This document shows, piece by piece, positions 52,180-61,392 of a stretch of DNA of 64,000 nt; within the stretch, counting starts at the first letter, position 1; every line of letters begins with the position of its first letter. Under the pieces are notes generated by a model. That model was given only the letters and a program-made list of their open reading frames with translations, ran no database searches and had not been told where the DNA came from. This DNA is from Halomonas sp. LBP4 (lineage in GTDB: Bacteria; Pseudomonadota; Gammaproteobacteria; Pseudomonadales; Halomonadaceae), in NCBI RefSeq assembly GCF_003202205.1, contig NZ_PDOG01000001.1, forward strand, positions 1,344,065 through 1,408,064. The letters run 5' to 3'. A program made the translations under genes and the position numbers.

Positions 52180-52913
52180 GCCTGGCCCTCTTGCCCCGCC
52201 TGGTTCTCGGCCTGCCAGGCCCGGAACAACCACTCGGCGCGCTGCCAGTCTTCTGGGGTGTCGATATCCTGCACGCGATGACGCGGAAGCTTCACCGGCA
52301 CGGCGCGCTGGCTGAAGATCGGCGTGCCGGCCCGCCAGGCCTCGGTGCGGCCCCAGTAGAATTGCCCGGCATCGTGCCACGCCTCCTCGAGATCCTGGGA
52401 GCGGGTAGTGAAGTGCTCGGGCTGGAACATCGCCACGCAGCCTTCGGGCGTCAGGCGCAAGGCGCGCTGGATGGGAAAGGCGTAGCTGGTCACCGAGAAG
52501 GCGTAATCCACCTCATCACCCTGCAGCGCCGAGAGGCCTGTCTTCAGGTCATCCGCCTGTACAAAGGGCGCGGTGGCGTAGAGGCAGCACACCGCCTGCG
52601 GCGCCTCGCCCTGCTCGCGCAGCCAGTCGATGACGTGGGCGATCACCGGCAGGGTGCCGGTATGATCGTCGGACAGTGCCTCCGGGCGGTGGAACGGTGC
52701 CTCGGCGCCATGCGCCTCGGCCACGGCAGCGATCTCGTCGTCATCGGTGGAGATAAGAATCCGGTCGAAGCAGCCGCTGGTCCGCGCCGCCTCGATGGAC
52801 CAGGCGATCATCGGCTTGCCGGCAAATTCACGGATGTTCTTGCGCGGAATCCGTTTGCTGCCGCCGCGGGCGGGAATCACGGCAATACAGCCAGTGACAG
52901 CGGTATCGCTCAT
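52176..52913 (-). CDS. pseF: PseF, CMP-pseudaminic acid cytidylyltransferase
   Basis: 245 residues. A-V-I-P-A-R-G-G-S-K-R-I-P-R-K-N-I is the CMP-sugar synthetase CTP loop, followed by A-W-S-I-E-A-A and I-S-T-D-D-D-E-I-A. C-L-Y-A-T-A-P-F replaces the L-L-Q-P-T-S-P of sialic acid enzymes, as in PseF. D-I-D-T-P-E-D-W near the C-terminus is conserved. It activates pseudaminic acid to CMP-Pse, the donor for a glycosyltransferase. Confidence 0.93.
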   Translation of the reverse strand: MSDTAVTGCIAVIPARGGSKRIPRKNIREFAGKPMIAWSIEAARTSGCFDRILISTDDDEIAAVAEAHGAEAPFHRPEALSDDHTGTLPVIAHVIDWLREQGEAPQAVCCLYATAPFVQADDLKTGLSALQGDEVDYAFSVTSYAFPIQRALRLTPEGCVAMFQPEHFTTRSQDLEEAWHDAGQFYWGRTEAWRAGTPIFSQRAVPVKLPRHRVQDIDTPEDWQRAEWLFRAWQAENQAGQEGQA

Positions 52914-54073
52914 GCCACCTCCAGCGCCTGGTGCAAGGCAGTAACCACCTGGTCCTGCTGCGTTTCGCTCATGGTGGGATAGAGCGGCAGGCTGATGGCC
53001 TCGGCGTAATAGCGCTGCGCCTCGGGGAAGTCGCCCGGCCGGAAGCCCAGTTCCTGATAGTAGGGCTGGGTGTGCACGGGAATATAGTGCAGGTTGACGC
53101 CGATACCCTGCTCACGCAGCGCCTCAAAGACTTGGCGATGCGTCACGCCGATCTGGTCGAGCTCGAGGCGAATCACGTAGAGATGGCGCCCAGAATAGGC
53201 GTCCGGATGCTGCCAGGGGGTGGTCACAGACAACTCGGCCAGCCGGTCATCATAGCGAGCGGCAAGTTCGTTGCGCCGCGCTACATAGGCACCCAGCCGC
53301 TCGAGCTGAGAAAGCCCCAGGGCCGCCTGCAGTTCTGTCATGCGGTAGTTGAAACCCAGGTCGACCTGCTGGTAGTACCAGGGGCCATCGGCCTCTTGGG
53401 TCATCAGCGCCGGGTCGCGGGTCACCCCGTGGCTGCGCAGCAGGTCCATGCGACTTGCCAGAGCGTCGTCGTTGGTCAGCGCCATGCCGCCTTCGGCGGT
53501 GGTGATGATCTTCACCGGGTGGAAGCTGAACACGGTGATATCGCTGTAGCGCCCGCCGCCAATGTAATCGTTCTGGTACTTGCCGCCGATGGCGTGGGAG
53601 GCGTCCTCGATGATCATGAAGCCGTAGCGCTGCGCCAGGGCATGGATCGCCTGCATATCGCAGGGCTGGCCACACAGGTGTACCGCCACCACCACCTTGG
53701 GCAGGCGCCCTTCCTGTTCGGCCTGCTCGAGCTTGGCCTCCAGCGCCCGAGGGCAGAGGTTGTAGGTGGCCTTGTCGATATCGACGAAGTCAACCTGGGC
53801 CCCGCAGTAGAGGCCACAGTTGGCGGAGGCGACGAAAGTGATCGGTGAGGTCCATAACCAGTCGCCCTCCCCCAGGCCGAGTGCCAGGCAGGCGATATGC
53901 AGCGCCGAGGTGGCGCTGTTCACTGCCAGGGCATGGCGGGCGCCGACCTTGTCGGCGACGGCCTGCTCAAAGCGCGGCACCACCGGGCCCTGAGTCAGGA
54001 AGTCCGACTGCAGCACAGCCAGCACAGCGTCGATATCGGCCTGCTGAATATCCTGGCGTCCGTAGGGAATCAT
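52910..54073 (-). CDS. pseC: PseC, UDP-amino-sugar aminotransferase
   Basis: 387 residues from the ATG at 54073, which shares its A with the pseB TGA; the in-frame start 13 codons earlier overlaps pseB. DegT/DnrJ/EryC1 fold: Y-G-R-Q-D-I near the start, A-V-N-S-A-T-S-A-L-H-I-A, E-D-A-S-H-A-I-G-G, and PLP-binding Lys188 in F-S-F-H-P-V-K-I-I-T-T-A-E-G-G. It aminates the 4-keto sugar made by PseB. Confidence 0.93.
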   Translation of the reverse strand: MIPYGRQDIQQADIDAVLAVLQSDFLTQGPVVPRFEQAVADKVGARHALAVNSATSALHIACLALGLGEGDWLWTSPITFVASANCGLYCGAQVDFVDIDKATYNLCPRALEAKLEQAEQEGRLPKVVVAVHLCGQPCDMQAIHALAQRYGFMIIEDASHAIGGKYQNDYIGGGRYSDITVFSFHPVKIITTAEGGMALTNDDALASRMDLLRSHGVTRDPALMTQEADGPWYYQQVDLGFNYRMTELQAALGLSQLERLGAYVARRNELAARYDDRLAELSVTTPWQHPDAYSGRHLYVIRLELDQIGVTHRQVFEALREQGIGVNLHYIPVHTQPYYQELGFRPGDFPEAQRYYAEAISLPLYPTMSETQQDQVVTALHQALEVA

Positions 54074-55071
54074 CAGATGGCTCCGATCTTTTCCCAGTTG
54101 ACATCGATCCACGCCCGGAGCTCATCGTCAGTCATCCACTCCGCGTTGTTGTCGCTGGCATAGACGAAGCCTTCGGGCACCTTAGTGCCATCCTTGATGC
54201 GGTTGGCATCCTGGTCCCAGCTGTTGATGGCCGGCAGGATCTTGAAGTGCTCAGGGTACTCGTAGGTGTAGTAGGCATCCTCGGCACCGATCATTTGCTC
54301 GTGGAGCTTCTCGCCGGGGCGAATGCCCACCACCTCCTGCTGGGTGTCAGGCGCCACCACCCGGCCCAAGTCGGTAACCTTCATGGAGGGGATCTTCTTG
54401 ACGTAGATCTCGCCGCCTTCCATGTCCTCGAAGGCATGCCACACCAGCTCCACACCCTGCTCCAGGGAGATCATGAAGCGGGTCATGCGGTCGTCGGTGA
54501 TCGGCAGCACACCTTTGTCACGGACTGACATGAAGAAGGGAATCACCGAACCGCGCGAGCCCATGACATTACCGTAACGAACCACCGCGAAGCGGGTATC
54601 ATGTCCACCGGCATAGGAGTTGCCGGCCACGAAAAGCTTGTCGGAGGTCAGCTTGGTGGCACCGTACAGGTTGACCGGGCTGCTGGCCTTGTCGGTGGAC
54701 AGCGCAACGACCTTCTTGACGCCCTTGTCAATGCAGGCGTCGATCAGATTCATGGCGCCGATGACGTTGGTCTTGACGCACTCGAATGGGTTGTACTCGG
54801 CGGTGGGAACGATCTTGGTGGCGGCCGCATGCACCACATAGTCGACGCCGTCCAAGGCCCGGTATATGCGATCCCGATCCCGCACGTCACCGATGAAGAA
54901 GCGCACTCGAGAGTCGCCCTGAAACTTCTTGGCCATCTCCCACTGTTTCATCTCGTCGCGAGAGTAAATGATAACCTTCTTGGGATTGTATTTGTCAAGA
55001 ATCATTGGCACAAATTTGTGCCCAAAAGAGCCTGTACCACCTGTCAACAAGATAGTAGATTCACCAAACAT
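54073..55071 (-). CDS. pseB: PseB, UDP-GlcNAc 4,6-dehydratase (inverting)
   Basis: 332 residues. L-L-T-G-G-T-G-S-F-G-H-K-F is the NADP loop. A-A-A-T-K-I-V-P and L-S-T-D-K-A-S-S-P-V-N-L-Y-G-A-T-K contain the active-site Lys/Asp/Tyr of the C5-inverting FlaA1/PseB class. R-Y-G-N-V-M-G-S-R-G-S-V-I-P-F-F is the family signature. It begins the pathway from UDP-GlcNAc. With C, H, G, I and F all present, the set for CMP-pseudaminate is complete in order B-C-F-G-H-I. Confidence 0.94.
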   Translation of the reverse strand: MFGESTILLTGGTGSFGHKFVPMILDKYNPKKVIIYSRDEMKQWEMAKKFQGDSRVRFFIGDVRDRDRIYRALDGVDYVVHAAATKIVPTAEYNPFECVKTNVIGAMNLIDACIDKGVKKVVALSTDKASSPVNLYGATKLTSDKLFVAGNSYAGGHDTRFAVVRYGNVMGSRGSVIPFFMSVRDKGVLPITDDRMTRFMISLEQGVELVWHAFEDMEGGEIYVKKIPSMKVTDLGRVVAPDTQQEVVGIRPGEKLHEQMIGAEDAYYTYEYPEHFKILPAINSWDQDANRIKDGTKVPEGFVYASDNNAEWMTDDELRAWIDVNWEKIGAI

Positions 55072-55097
55072 ATCAATCTCACAACCAGAAAATTAAA

Positions 55098-58000
55098 TCA
55101 AGCTTCGACAAGCTCGACACTTGAAACGAAGTTGACACGAAAAACTAATCGACGTCTTAACTCTTCCACCAAAAGGTCTTTATTTCCTTTTTCTTTAACA
55201 TCCACTATTTCCATGGAATTGTGCCAAATATCACAGCCTTTTCTATCTTTCTTTCGCCAATCGATCTCTGAAGAGTTAGAAAACATCAGTGACGCACAGC
55301 CCAGCGCACCAGCCAGCTCAGCAACTGTAGTCGCTGGAGAAATGATCAAGTCCATACACTTCATCAAGGCCGCAACGCTATCAAAGTCGTTATAATGATC
55401 AACATCTTCAAAATCAATTAGTTTTCCTGGGAACCTTCCCTCAACCCAGTCAAGTTCCTCTTGGCACTCATCGTATTGAAAATTGACGAACTGAACACCT
55501 TCAATATCGAAAATTTTAGACAGTTGCTCAATCGATAAATAGTGCTCATTTCTGGCACTGGTAGCAAGGCTGCTTCTCCATGAGACTCCAACAAGAATCT
55601 CTCCCTTGTGCTTTTTTAACCTTTCTTGAAACCCTTCAACCAAAATGGGGTCTGCTGAGAGATAAGCAAGCCCAGGAAACTCATCCTTGCTTGGCAAAAC
55701 CCGATGAAGCATATCAGTAACGAAAAGGAACTTATCAGAGCATTGAATCTGACTTACTGCCGAGTTATCCATAACATTTATGACATCAGATCCGGGCACA
55801 TGAGAATAATCATCAAGATCAATTTTATCCACATACCTTGGCCTTGCAACAGGGACGAACTCTAAGGCGGGAAAAGACCTAGAAAACAGACTCCGCAAAC
55901 GAGGGCTACAAGAAATGAAGACCTTTTCGGTCCCAAGATTGCCAGCCAACCTATTATAGATGGATGCAAATCGGATTTCATCCCCAGGCCCGAAGATTGC
56001 CAGCAAGAAGACTTGCTCCTTCCTTTCCAATAGCTTATCAAATTTATAATATTTTTCCTTATAGTATTTTTCAACAGAGCAGCGCACCCTAATGTCTGTG
56101 AATGTTTCAAACGCTTCCCGAATCATCCCATTGCCAAAATAGGCTTTCCTTCTGTGCATTTCCCCTATATTAATATTTTGAGAAAGCGCTTTTTTCATGA
56201 GATCTAGGCTTTCCGCATACATCCCCTTCAACACAAAAAGCCTCATCGACTCGGCCACATTCATAGAAGTCAACCCCCTAGCACGCACTGACTTCATAAG
56301 AGATAGCGCGTCCCCCAGCTTCCCATTATATGAAAGAGCCTGAGATAGCCTTACTAGATCACCTTCAAGACCACCTTCTAAATCAACAACCTTTCTTGCT
56401 ATCCTCTCGGCCTTTTCATAGTTCTCAAGAGTAATATAGGCCTGTGCTAACCTGCCACTGGGAAAAGCATCTAACCTTACTTGACAAGCAAAAATATCAG
56501 CATCATGAGGAAGAAATTCATCCTCAAACTTCTGTATATTAAACACGGCAGCCCCAACAGAGTCCGGCCGATAGTAAACGAGCTTACTCAAGACTCTAAG
56601 ATGCTCTTGCCTGCTATTAGCCACCCGATTGGAAAATGACTTAAACTCAGAAAGTGCGCCATGCCGATTTGCAAAGAAGGGGCCCAACCCATGCAAAAGC
56701 ACAGAAAAACTTCGCATTGATGAAAAATCAAAGAGCAATTCTGACAAGGTCACAGCCATTTTTACTGTCTTAGACAGTGAAAAGCCAGACAAGAAAAGCA
56801 ACCTAAAGAGCTCATCTAACCCAGAAAACTGACGGTCATATAATTTATTTTCTATGGTTTCAAACACAGCCAGACAAAGATCATTGTTCAAGACTGGGCT
56901 TTCCTTATCAATACTTACGTTTTTTCTTATAAGCTGTTTGTCTTCGCCACCACACTCTTCAATGTACCTAATATACAAGGAATTTTCAATATAAAAGATC
57001 TCTTCATTGTCTGACTTAGAAAGTAACCATACCCAATGCTTCAACAGGTAATCACCAGGAAAACACCCTTCAAGATCCACAAGGATAATGTTAAATAACT
57101 CATGATCCAAGAACTCACGCACAGAAGTTAAATACTTGTCAATGGACCTGCTATCCGAAAAGCAACCAATAAAAATATAAGGCAGAAGTTTATTGTACAC
57201 CCCCCCTCCAAAAGAAAGGTGGCGTTTGTGATCAAAATTCTTTACCAGTAGAAAATCAAACTCATAATCCTTTCTCTTGCTAGCCTCTACCAACGCCAAC
57301 GGCCAACTACCACCATGAAAAAGCCGAACAAAATCATTAGAATCTCCTTGGAAGACCAACTCTTTACAAGCCTCTTTATTAAGAGCATCTCTCTCAATAG
57401 AAATCCTATAGCATGAAGCCATCAGCCCAACAAAAGAGTCCGAGAGATTGGCCAAATACCTAGGATAGATAATATAGGCAGCTAAAAACAGCTCAGTTAA
57501 AGATAGTTTTCTTCCACGTCTCTCTATCTTGACCCTATCATCGGTCAATCCCCACCCCGAATAAAAAGGAGCACCAACCAGAGTAACCTTCTTCCCTCTA
57601 ATTAGCGCTTCCAAACCCGTCAGAGAAGTGATCGTATAGACGTGATCAGCACTTTCTATAAAGTCAACGACTCCCTCTTCGGGAGATGCCAGTTTCGCAA
57701 ACTTCTCAACACGCTTCTTCTTGAATGCGCTTTTCTGAAAGCCTTTGTAGACTTCAGGATGGGGCCGATACACTATTTCTGCTTCGGGATTCTCATAATA
57801 AGCAAGTTTCACCAGTTCTTCACTGGTCCAGCCATCGGGATTACCATACCTGATAGAGGCATCTGCATCGACCTGACCAATAACAACCACTCGCTTCTTG
57901 AGCTTTACATTATTTCCGCCCGGAACCGTAGGGAGATTGTACTTTGACAACCTCAGGGCCTTCAGTTCAGAAAGCGCAACCTCAGCATTCTCTAATAGCT

Positions 58001-58583
58001 GAGCATCAGCATCAAAGTCATAAAAGTTTAAAATATTCTCAATATCAGAAGGCTGATGACAGTTATAATACAATCCAGTTTTATCTATTACCAACGAATA
58101 GGGGGTAGCATGCGAGGCCCCTAACTCCGCAGATCGAACAAACCCATCTTCTATACGCCAGATAGGGCAATTTGCCAGCTGCAGATAGCGAGAAAGGACA
58201 CTGGTTTCAGTATAGCCCCAAACAAGGGCGGCCGACGGTTTTATTTTAAGGCGCAAAAAAAACCTTATCGCGCTAAAACCCACCTTTTTCCTAGGTAGAA
58301 AAGCCACACGGTAGTCTGGAAGATAGTCTGCCACAAACCCGAACTTCCAATCATTGCATCCAATGACCGTTATGATGGGAAATTCTGGGTTATCTATCCA
58401 GTTATCACCCACTAGATGTAGATTCTCGTAGCCAGTCCCCTCACCTAGTACTTTATATGGGTCCTGAACTTCATAGGGGTATTTGTCTCCAACCGGGTGC
58501 TTTTTGCTTAAAAAAAACTTGACCTTTAAATCTATATAATTTAGAGCTTTTTTATCTAGAGGGCTTTTATTTCTAAAAAACAC
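55098..58583 (-). CDS. Giant multidomain glycosyltransferase: KpsC-like domain, TPR region, GT9-like C-terminus
   Basis: 1161 residues. Residues about 60-400 are one KpsC-type GT domain (E-D-G-F-V-R-S; Q-P-S-D-I-E; L-S-K-Y-N; V-V-I-G-Q-V-D-A-D-A-S; Y-R-P-H-P-E-V; P-F-Y-S-G-W-G-L-T-D). About 400-690 has no recognised fold. About 690-850 is helical and TPR-like. About 855-1140 resembles the TPR-linked GT9/GT41 fold (V-G-V-S-W-R-S-S-L-A-T; S-P-A-T-T-V-A-E-L-A-G-A-L-G). The gene is strikingly AT-rich beside its GC-rich neighbours, suggesting transfer. Sitting directly upstream of pseB, it is the best candidate for the polymerase that uses CMP-Pse and a second sugar. That assignment is inference. 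Confidence 0.82.
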   Translation of the reverse strand: MFFRNKSPLDKKALNYIDLKVKFFLSKKHPVGDKYPYEVQDPYKVLGEGTGYENLHLVGDNWIDNPEFPIITVIGCNDWKFGFVADYLPDYRVAFLPRKKVGFSAIRFFLRLKIKPSAALVWGYTETSVLSRYLQLANCPIWRIEDGFVRSAELGASHATPYSLVIDKTGLYYNCHQPSDIENILNFYDFDADAQLLENAEVALSELKALRLSKYNLPTVPGGNNVKLKKRVVVIGQVDADASIRYGNPDGWTSEELVKLAYYENPEAEIVYRPHPEVYKGFQKSAFKKKRVEKFAKLASPEEGVVDFIESADHVYTITSLTGLEALIRGKKVTLVGAPFYSGWGLTDDRVKIERRGRKLSLTELFLAAYIIYPRYLANLSDSFVGLMASCYRISIERDALNKEACKELVFQGDSNDFVRLFHGGSWPLALVEASKRKDYEFDFLLVKNFDHKRHLSFGGGVYNKLLPYIFIGCFSDSRSIDKYLTSVREFLDHELFNIILVDLEGCFPGDYLLKHWVWLLSKSDNEEIFYIENSLYIRYIEECGGEDKQLIRKNVSIDKESPVLNNDLCLAVFETIENKLYDRQFSGLDELFRLLFLSGFSLSKTVKMAVTLSELLFDFSSMRSFSVLLHGLGPFFANRHGALSEFKSFSNRVANSRQEHLRVLSKLVYYRPDSVGAAVFNIQKFEDEFLPHDADIFACQVRLDAFPSGRLAQAYITLENYEKAERIARKVVDLEGGLEGDLVRLSQALSYNGKLGDALSLMKSVRARGLTSMNVAESMRLFVLKGMYAESLDLMKKALSQNINIGEMHRRKAYFGNGMIREAFETFTDIRVRCSVEKYYKEKYYKFDKLLERKEQVFLLAIFGPGDEIRFASIYNRLAGNLGTEKVFISCSPRLRSLFSRSFPALEFVPVARPRYVDKIDLDDYSHVPGSDVINVMDNSAVSQIQCSDKFLFVTDMLHRVLPSKDEFPGLAYLSADPILVEGFQERLKKHKGEILVGVSWRSSLATSARNEHYLSIEQLSKIFDIEGVQFVNFQYDECQEELDWVEGRFPGKLIDFEDVDHYNDFDSVAALMKCMDLIISPATTVAELAGALGCASLMFSNSSEIDWRKKDRKGCDIWHNSMEIVDVKEKGNKDLLVEELRRRLVFRVNFVSSVELVEA

Positions 58584-58762
58584 GACTTAACCTCGGGAGA
58601 TTGAAGTACATTCAGGCAACAACATGCTAATAGTAAAGTGTTGCACTTGATCATTTAAACCGCCGCATATCAATAGGTAGATAGCAAGCCATGCGGCGGC
58701 AGGTGTTCGATATATTGCGCTGGAATACAACCGGTAGCGCCAGCACATTGCAGCCGGCGGGG
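58584..58762 (-). promoter_or_regulatory. Intergenic gap with hairpin between kpsE and the giant GT gene
   Basis: CCGCCGCAT (58660-58668) and ATGCGGCGG (58691-58699) form a 9-bp stem across a 22-base loop. This is the only sizeable gap in the minus arm and marks the change from GC-rich export genes to the AT-rich GT gene. It could lower read-through or be a junction scar. Confidence 0.45.
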
Positions 58763-59845
58763 TCAGTCGCGATGGTCGCGGATAATCAGTACAAGCATAC
58801 TGGCGATCAGCGCCAGAAACAGAGTGACGATGGCAAATACCGCGGTATTGTAGAGGCGATCCGGTTTTGAGGGGTAGTCCGGAAACAGCGGGCTCTGCAG
58901 TACGCTGACCTGCTTGAGCTTGCGGGCCGCTTCGAGACGAGTGTTTTCTAGGGCGCCCAGGGCACTTGAGTAAGTTTCCTGAGCGAACTGGGCCTTGAGC
59001 TCGAGGGTTTCATACTGCGAGGAGATACGGTTGAGCGACTCGCCAGTGGCCTGGGCCAGGCGATCGCGCTGCTTCTCGATCTGCTCGCGCAGCGCCTCGA
59101 TCTCTGCCTGCACGCGGCGCATCTCGGAGGACTGTGCGCTTTGGTAGCTGGAAAGCGCCTTGCGCTGAGCCTGCACGCGGGCTAGCTCGCCCTCCAGGGT
59201 GGCCACGACCTGGTTGATGCTTTCCACGGTACTGGTGGGCGATACCAGTCCTTCCTTGTTCTGGAAGGTCAGCAGTTCGGCGCGGGCCTCATCCAGGCGG
59301 CCATCCAGGCGTTGCAGCTGCTGTTCGAGGAAGGCGACCTGTTCCTCGGCCAGGCGCTGGCCCATCTGGTTCATGTGCGCCTCGCCGGTTTCCAGCAGCA
59401 GCTGAACCATCCGGTGGGCAAACTCGGCCGTGTAGGCCTGCACCTGGATGTTGAGCACGCCAGCGTATTCGTCCATTTCCACTTCCACGCGACGCAGGTA
59501 GTACTTGTGCAGGTCCTCGATGGGCGCCTCGGGATCCCGCAGGCGGGCGAAGAAGTCACCGTATTCACTGTAGTGGCGGCGGAAGTCCAGGTCTTCCTGT
59601 ACGCGCTTGAGCATATCCACCGAGAGAAGGTGCTCGCGCAGCAGCAGCAGGTCCTTGTCGCCCGAAGTGCCGGTAAGGATGGAAGAAAAGCTGATATCCG
59701 GCTGGGCGATCTGGGGGTTTTCTAGAACCACGGTGGCGCGAGAGAGATAGCGGTTCTCGGCCCACAGGAACCAGTAGGTGCTGACGAACACAATGGCCAT
59801 TATTGCCACCACCCAGTGAGGCTGGGACTTGATGAATCCTTTCAT
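58763..59845 (-). CDS. kpsE: Capsule export inner-membrane protein KpsE
   Basis: 360 residues from the ATG at 59845. A TTG 13 codons earlier has no ribosome binding site. One membrane segment lies near residues 13-31 and another near 332-353. Between them lie a Wzz-like domain and a long coiled coil (about 170-290, with V-A-F-L-E-Q-Q-L-Q-R-L-D-G-R-L-D-E-A-R-A). This is the PCP-3 architecture that spans the periplasm and links KpsMT to KpsD. P-D-Y-P-S-K-P-D-R precedes the second membrane segment, as in the family. Confidence 0.9.
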   Translation of the reverse strand: MKGFIKSQPHWVVAIMAIVFVSTYWFLWAENRYLSRATVVLENPQIAQPDISFSSILTGTSGDKDLLLLREHLLSVDMLKRVQEDLDFRRHYSEYGDFFARLRDPEAPIEDLHKYYLRRVEVEMDEYAGVLNIQVQAYTAEFAHRMVQLLLETGEAHMNQMGQRLAEEQVAFLEQQLQRLDGRLDEARAELLTFQNKEGLVSPTSTVESINQVVATLEGELARVQAQRKALSSYQSAQSSEMRRVQAEIEALREQIEKQRDRLAQATGESLNRISSQYETLELKAQFAQETYSSALGALENTRLEAARKLKQVSVLQSPLFPDYPSKPDRLYNTAVFAIVTLFLALIASMLVLIIRDHRD

Positions 59846-59908
59846 TGAAAAGGGCTCGTTGATAAAAGTAATGGAAGAAGACAATCAATCGCGGGATGCA
59901 TCGCGCCC

Positions 59909-60586
59909 TTATACGTGGCGAGCTACCTCGGTTTCCGCGTGGTAAGCGGCGATGGCGTCGTTGATGTGGTCGTACCAGGTGGCATGACCATTCTGGAGAT
60001 AGATACCGGCCTGGCAGAGGTCTTTCAGGATGCCCTCGCTATGACTGACCATGATCAGGCTGGCCTGGCCGACCTTGTCCTTGAAGGCCTTGGTGGCCTT
60101 GGCCTTGAAGGCGCGATCGCCCACCGAGGTGGCCTCATCCGAGAGGTAGACGTCGAAATCGAAGGCCAGCGAAAGCCCGAAATTGAGGCGCGAGCGCATG
60201 CCGCTGGAATAGGTCTTGATTGGCTCATCGAAGGCCTTTCCGATCTCGGCAAACTCCTGAACGCGTTGGATGATTTCCTCTTCCTGCTGACGACCGCCAT
60301 GAACTCGGGCCACGAACTTGACGTTCTGGCGGCCGGTCATGCTGCCTTGCAGGCCACTTGATAGCCCAATAGGCCAGGAGGCACGACATAGGCGGCGAAT
60401 TTCACCTCGACTGGGGGTATCCATGCCGGCAATCAATTTCAGCAAGGTCGATTTGCCCGCGCCGTTTCGCCCCAGCAGCCCCACGCTTACCCCATTGGGA
60501 ATGGTGAGATTGATGTCTTCCAGCACCCAGTCATAAACGCGCTGCTGGCGATGGTAACGCTTGTAGAGGCCGTTGATCTCGATCAT
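59909..60586 (-). CDS. kpsT: Capsule ABC transporter ATPase KpsT
   Basis: 225 residues from the ATG at 60586, which overlaps the kpsM stop (ATGA). The 25-codon upstream extension lies inside kpsM and is rejected. Walker A G-R-N-G-A-G-K-S-T-L, signature Y-S-S-G-M-R-S-R, Walker B F-D-V-Y-L-S-D-E, then V-S-H-S. S-S-G-M rather than S-G-G-Q and R-N-G-A-G are typical of KpsT. It powers export of the finished glycolipid chain. Confidence 0.93.
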   Translation of the reverse strand: MIEINGLYKRYHRQQRVYDWVLEDINLTIPNGVSVGLLGRNGAGKSTLLKLIAGMDTPSRGEIRRLCRASWPIGLSSGLQGSMTGRQNVKFVARVHGGRQQEEEIIQRVQEFAEIGKAFDEPIKTYSSGMRSRLNFGLSLAFDFDVYLSDEATSVGDRAFKAKATKAFKDKVGQASLIMVSHSEGILKDLCQAGIYLQNGHATWYDHINDAIAAYHAETEVARHV

Positions 60587-61392
60587 TTCGCCTTCAGCTT
60601 CTCCTTGAAACGCACGTGCATAAGCAGACCCAAGGCGACGGTGATCAGCGTAAAAATCCAAAAGTAGGTTGCGCTGGTGCCGTACACGACCTTGTAGCCA
60701 TCGAAGAAGCCGGCGCGCAGCAGCTCGAGCCCATGTACGATGGGGTTATACATCAAATATTCCAACAGCCAGTGGGGCAGCTGATTGAGCGGGAAGATCA
60801 CGCCGGAAAGAATGAGCAACGGCATGCTGATCATGCGCACCACGGTGGCCACTTCGGGAACCAGGGTGCCAGCCACCGAGGTGATCAGCCCCAGCCCGAG
60901 GCCCAGGCTCCACAGCGAAAGCCACCAGCCCATGGCAGCGATGGCGTCGTCGGGCGCCATATCCATACCGAGCATCAGCGCACCGACAATGAACAGCAGG
61001 AAGATGAAGGTACGCAGCAGCCCTTCAAGGGCATTGCGCACCAGTACCGGGTCCACCGGCTGCACCTGGCGGTAGGCAAATAGTGCACTATTGGCATCCA
61101 CCGCTCCCAGGCCGCGCATCATGCCCTCGCGGATCAGGAAGAAGCCCATCAGGCCGGTGATCATCCAGGGGATGAAGTCGGCGCCCACGATCAATCTGTC
61201 GCCGCTGATGAATGAACGAATCGCGACCATGATCAGGGTGAAGGCCAAGGGCTCGGCGATCATCCAGAACCAGCCCATGCGGTCGGCCATGGTGCGCGAG
61301 ATGGCCTCGCGCATGAACATGGCGTACCAGACGCTGCGCGTGACCTGCCAAGGGGTGCGGGCACCGGAGGTATTTGAGTTCACGTCAGGCAT
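60583..61392 (-). CDS. kpsM: Capsule ABC transporter permease KpsM
   Basis: 269 residues, six membrane segments in ABC-2 fashion. R-E-A-I-S-R-T-M-A-D-R-M-G-W-F-W near residue 30 is the conserved amphipathic region, and Y-N-P-I-V-H-G-L-E-L-L-R-A-G-F-F is the C-terminal family signature. Its ATG shares a base with the kpsD stop (TAATG), so kpsD, kpsM and kpsT are translated in series. Confidence 0.93.
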   Translation of the reverse strand: MPDVNSNTSGARTPWQVTRSVWYAMFMREAISRTMADRMGWFWMIAEPLAFTLIMVAIRSFISGDRLIVGADFIPWMITGLMGFFLIREGMMRGLGAVDANSALFAYRQVQPVDPVLVRNALEGLLRTFIFLLFIVGALMLGMDMAPDDAIAAMGWWLSLWSLGLGLGLITSVAGTLVPEVATVVRMISMPLLILSGVIFPLNQLPHWLLEYLMYNPIVHGLELLRAGFFDGYKVVYGTSATYFWIFTLITVALGLLMHVRFKEKLKAK

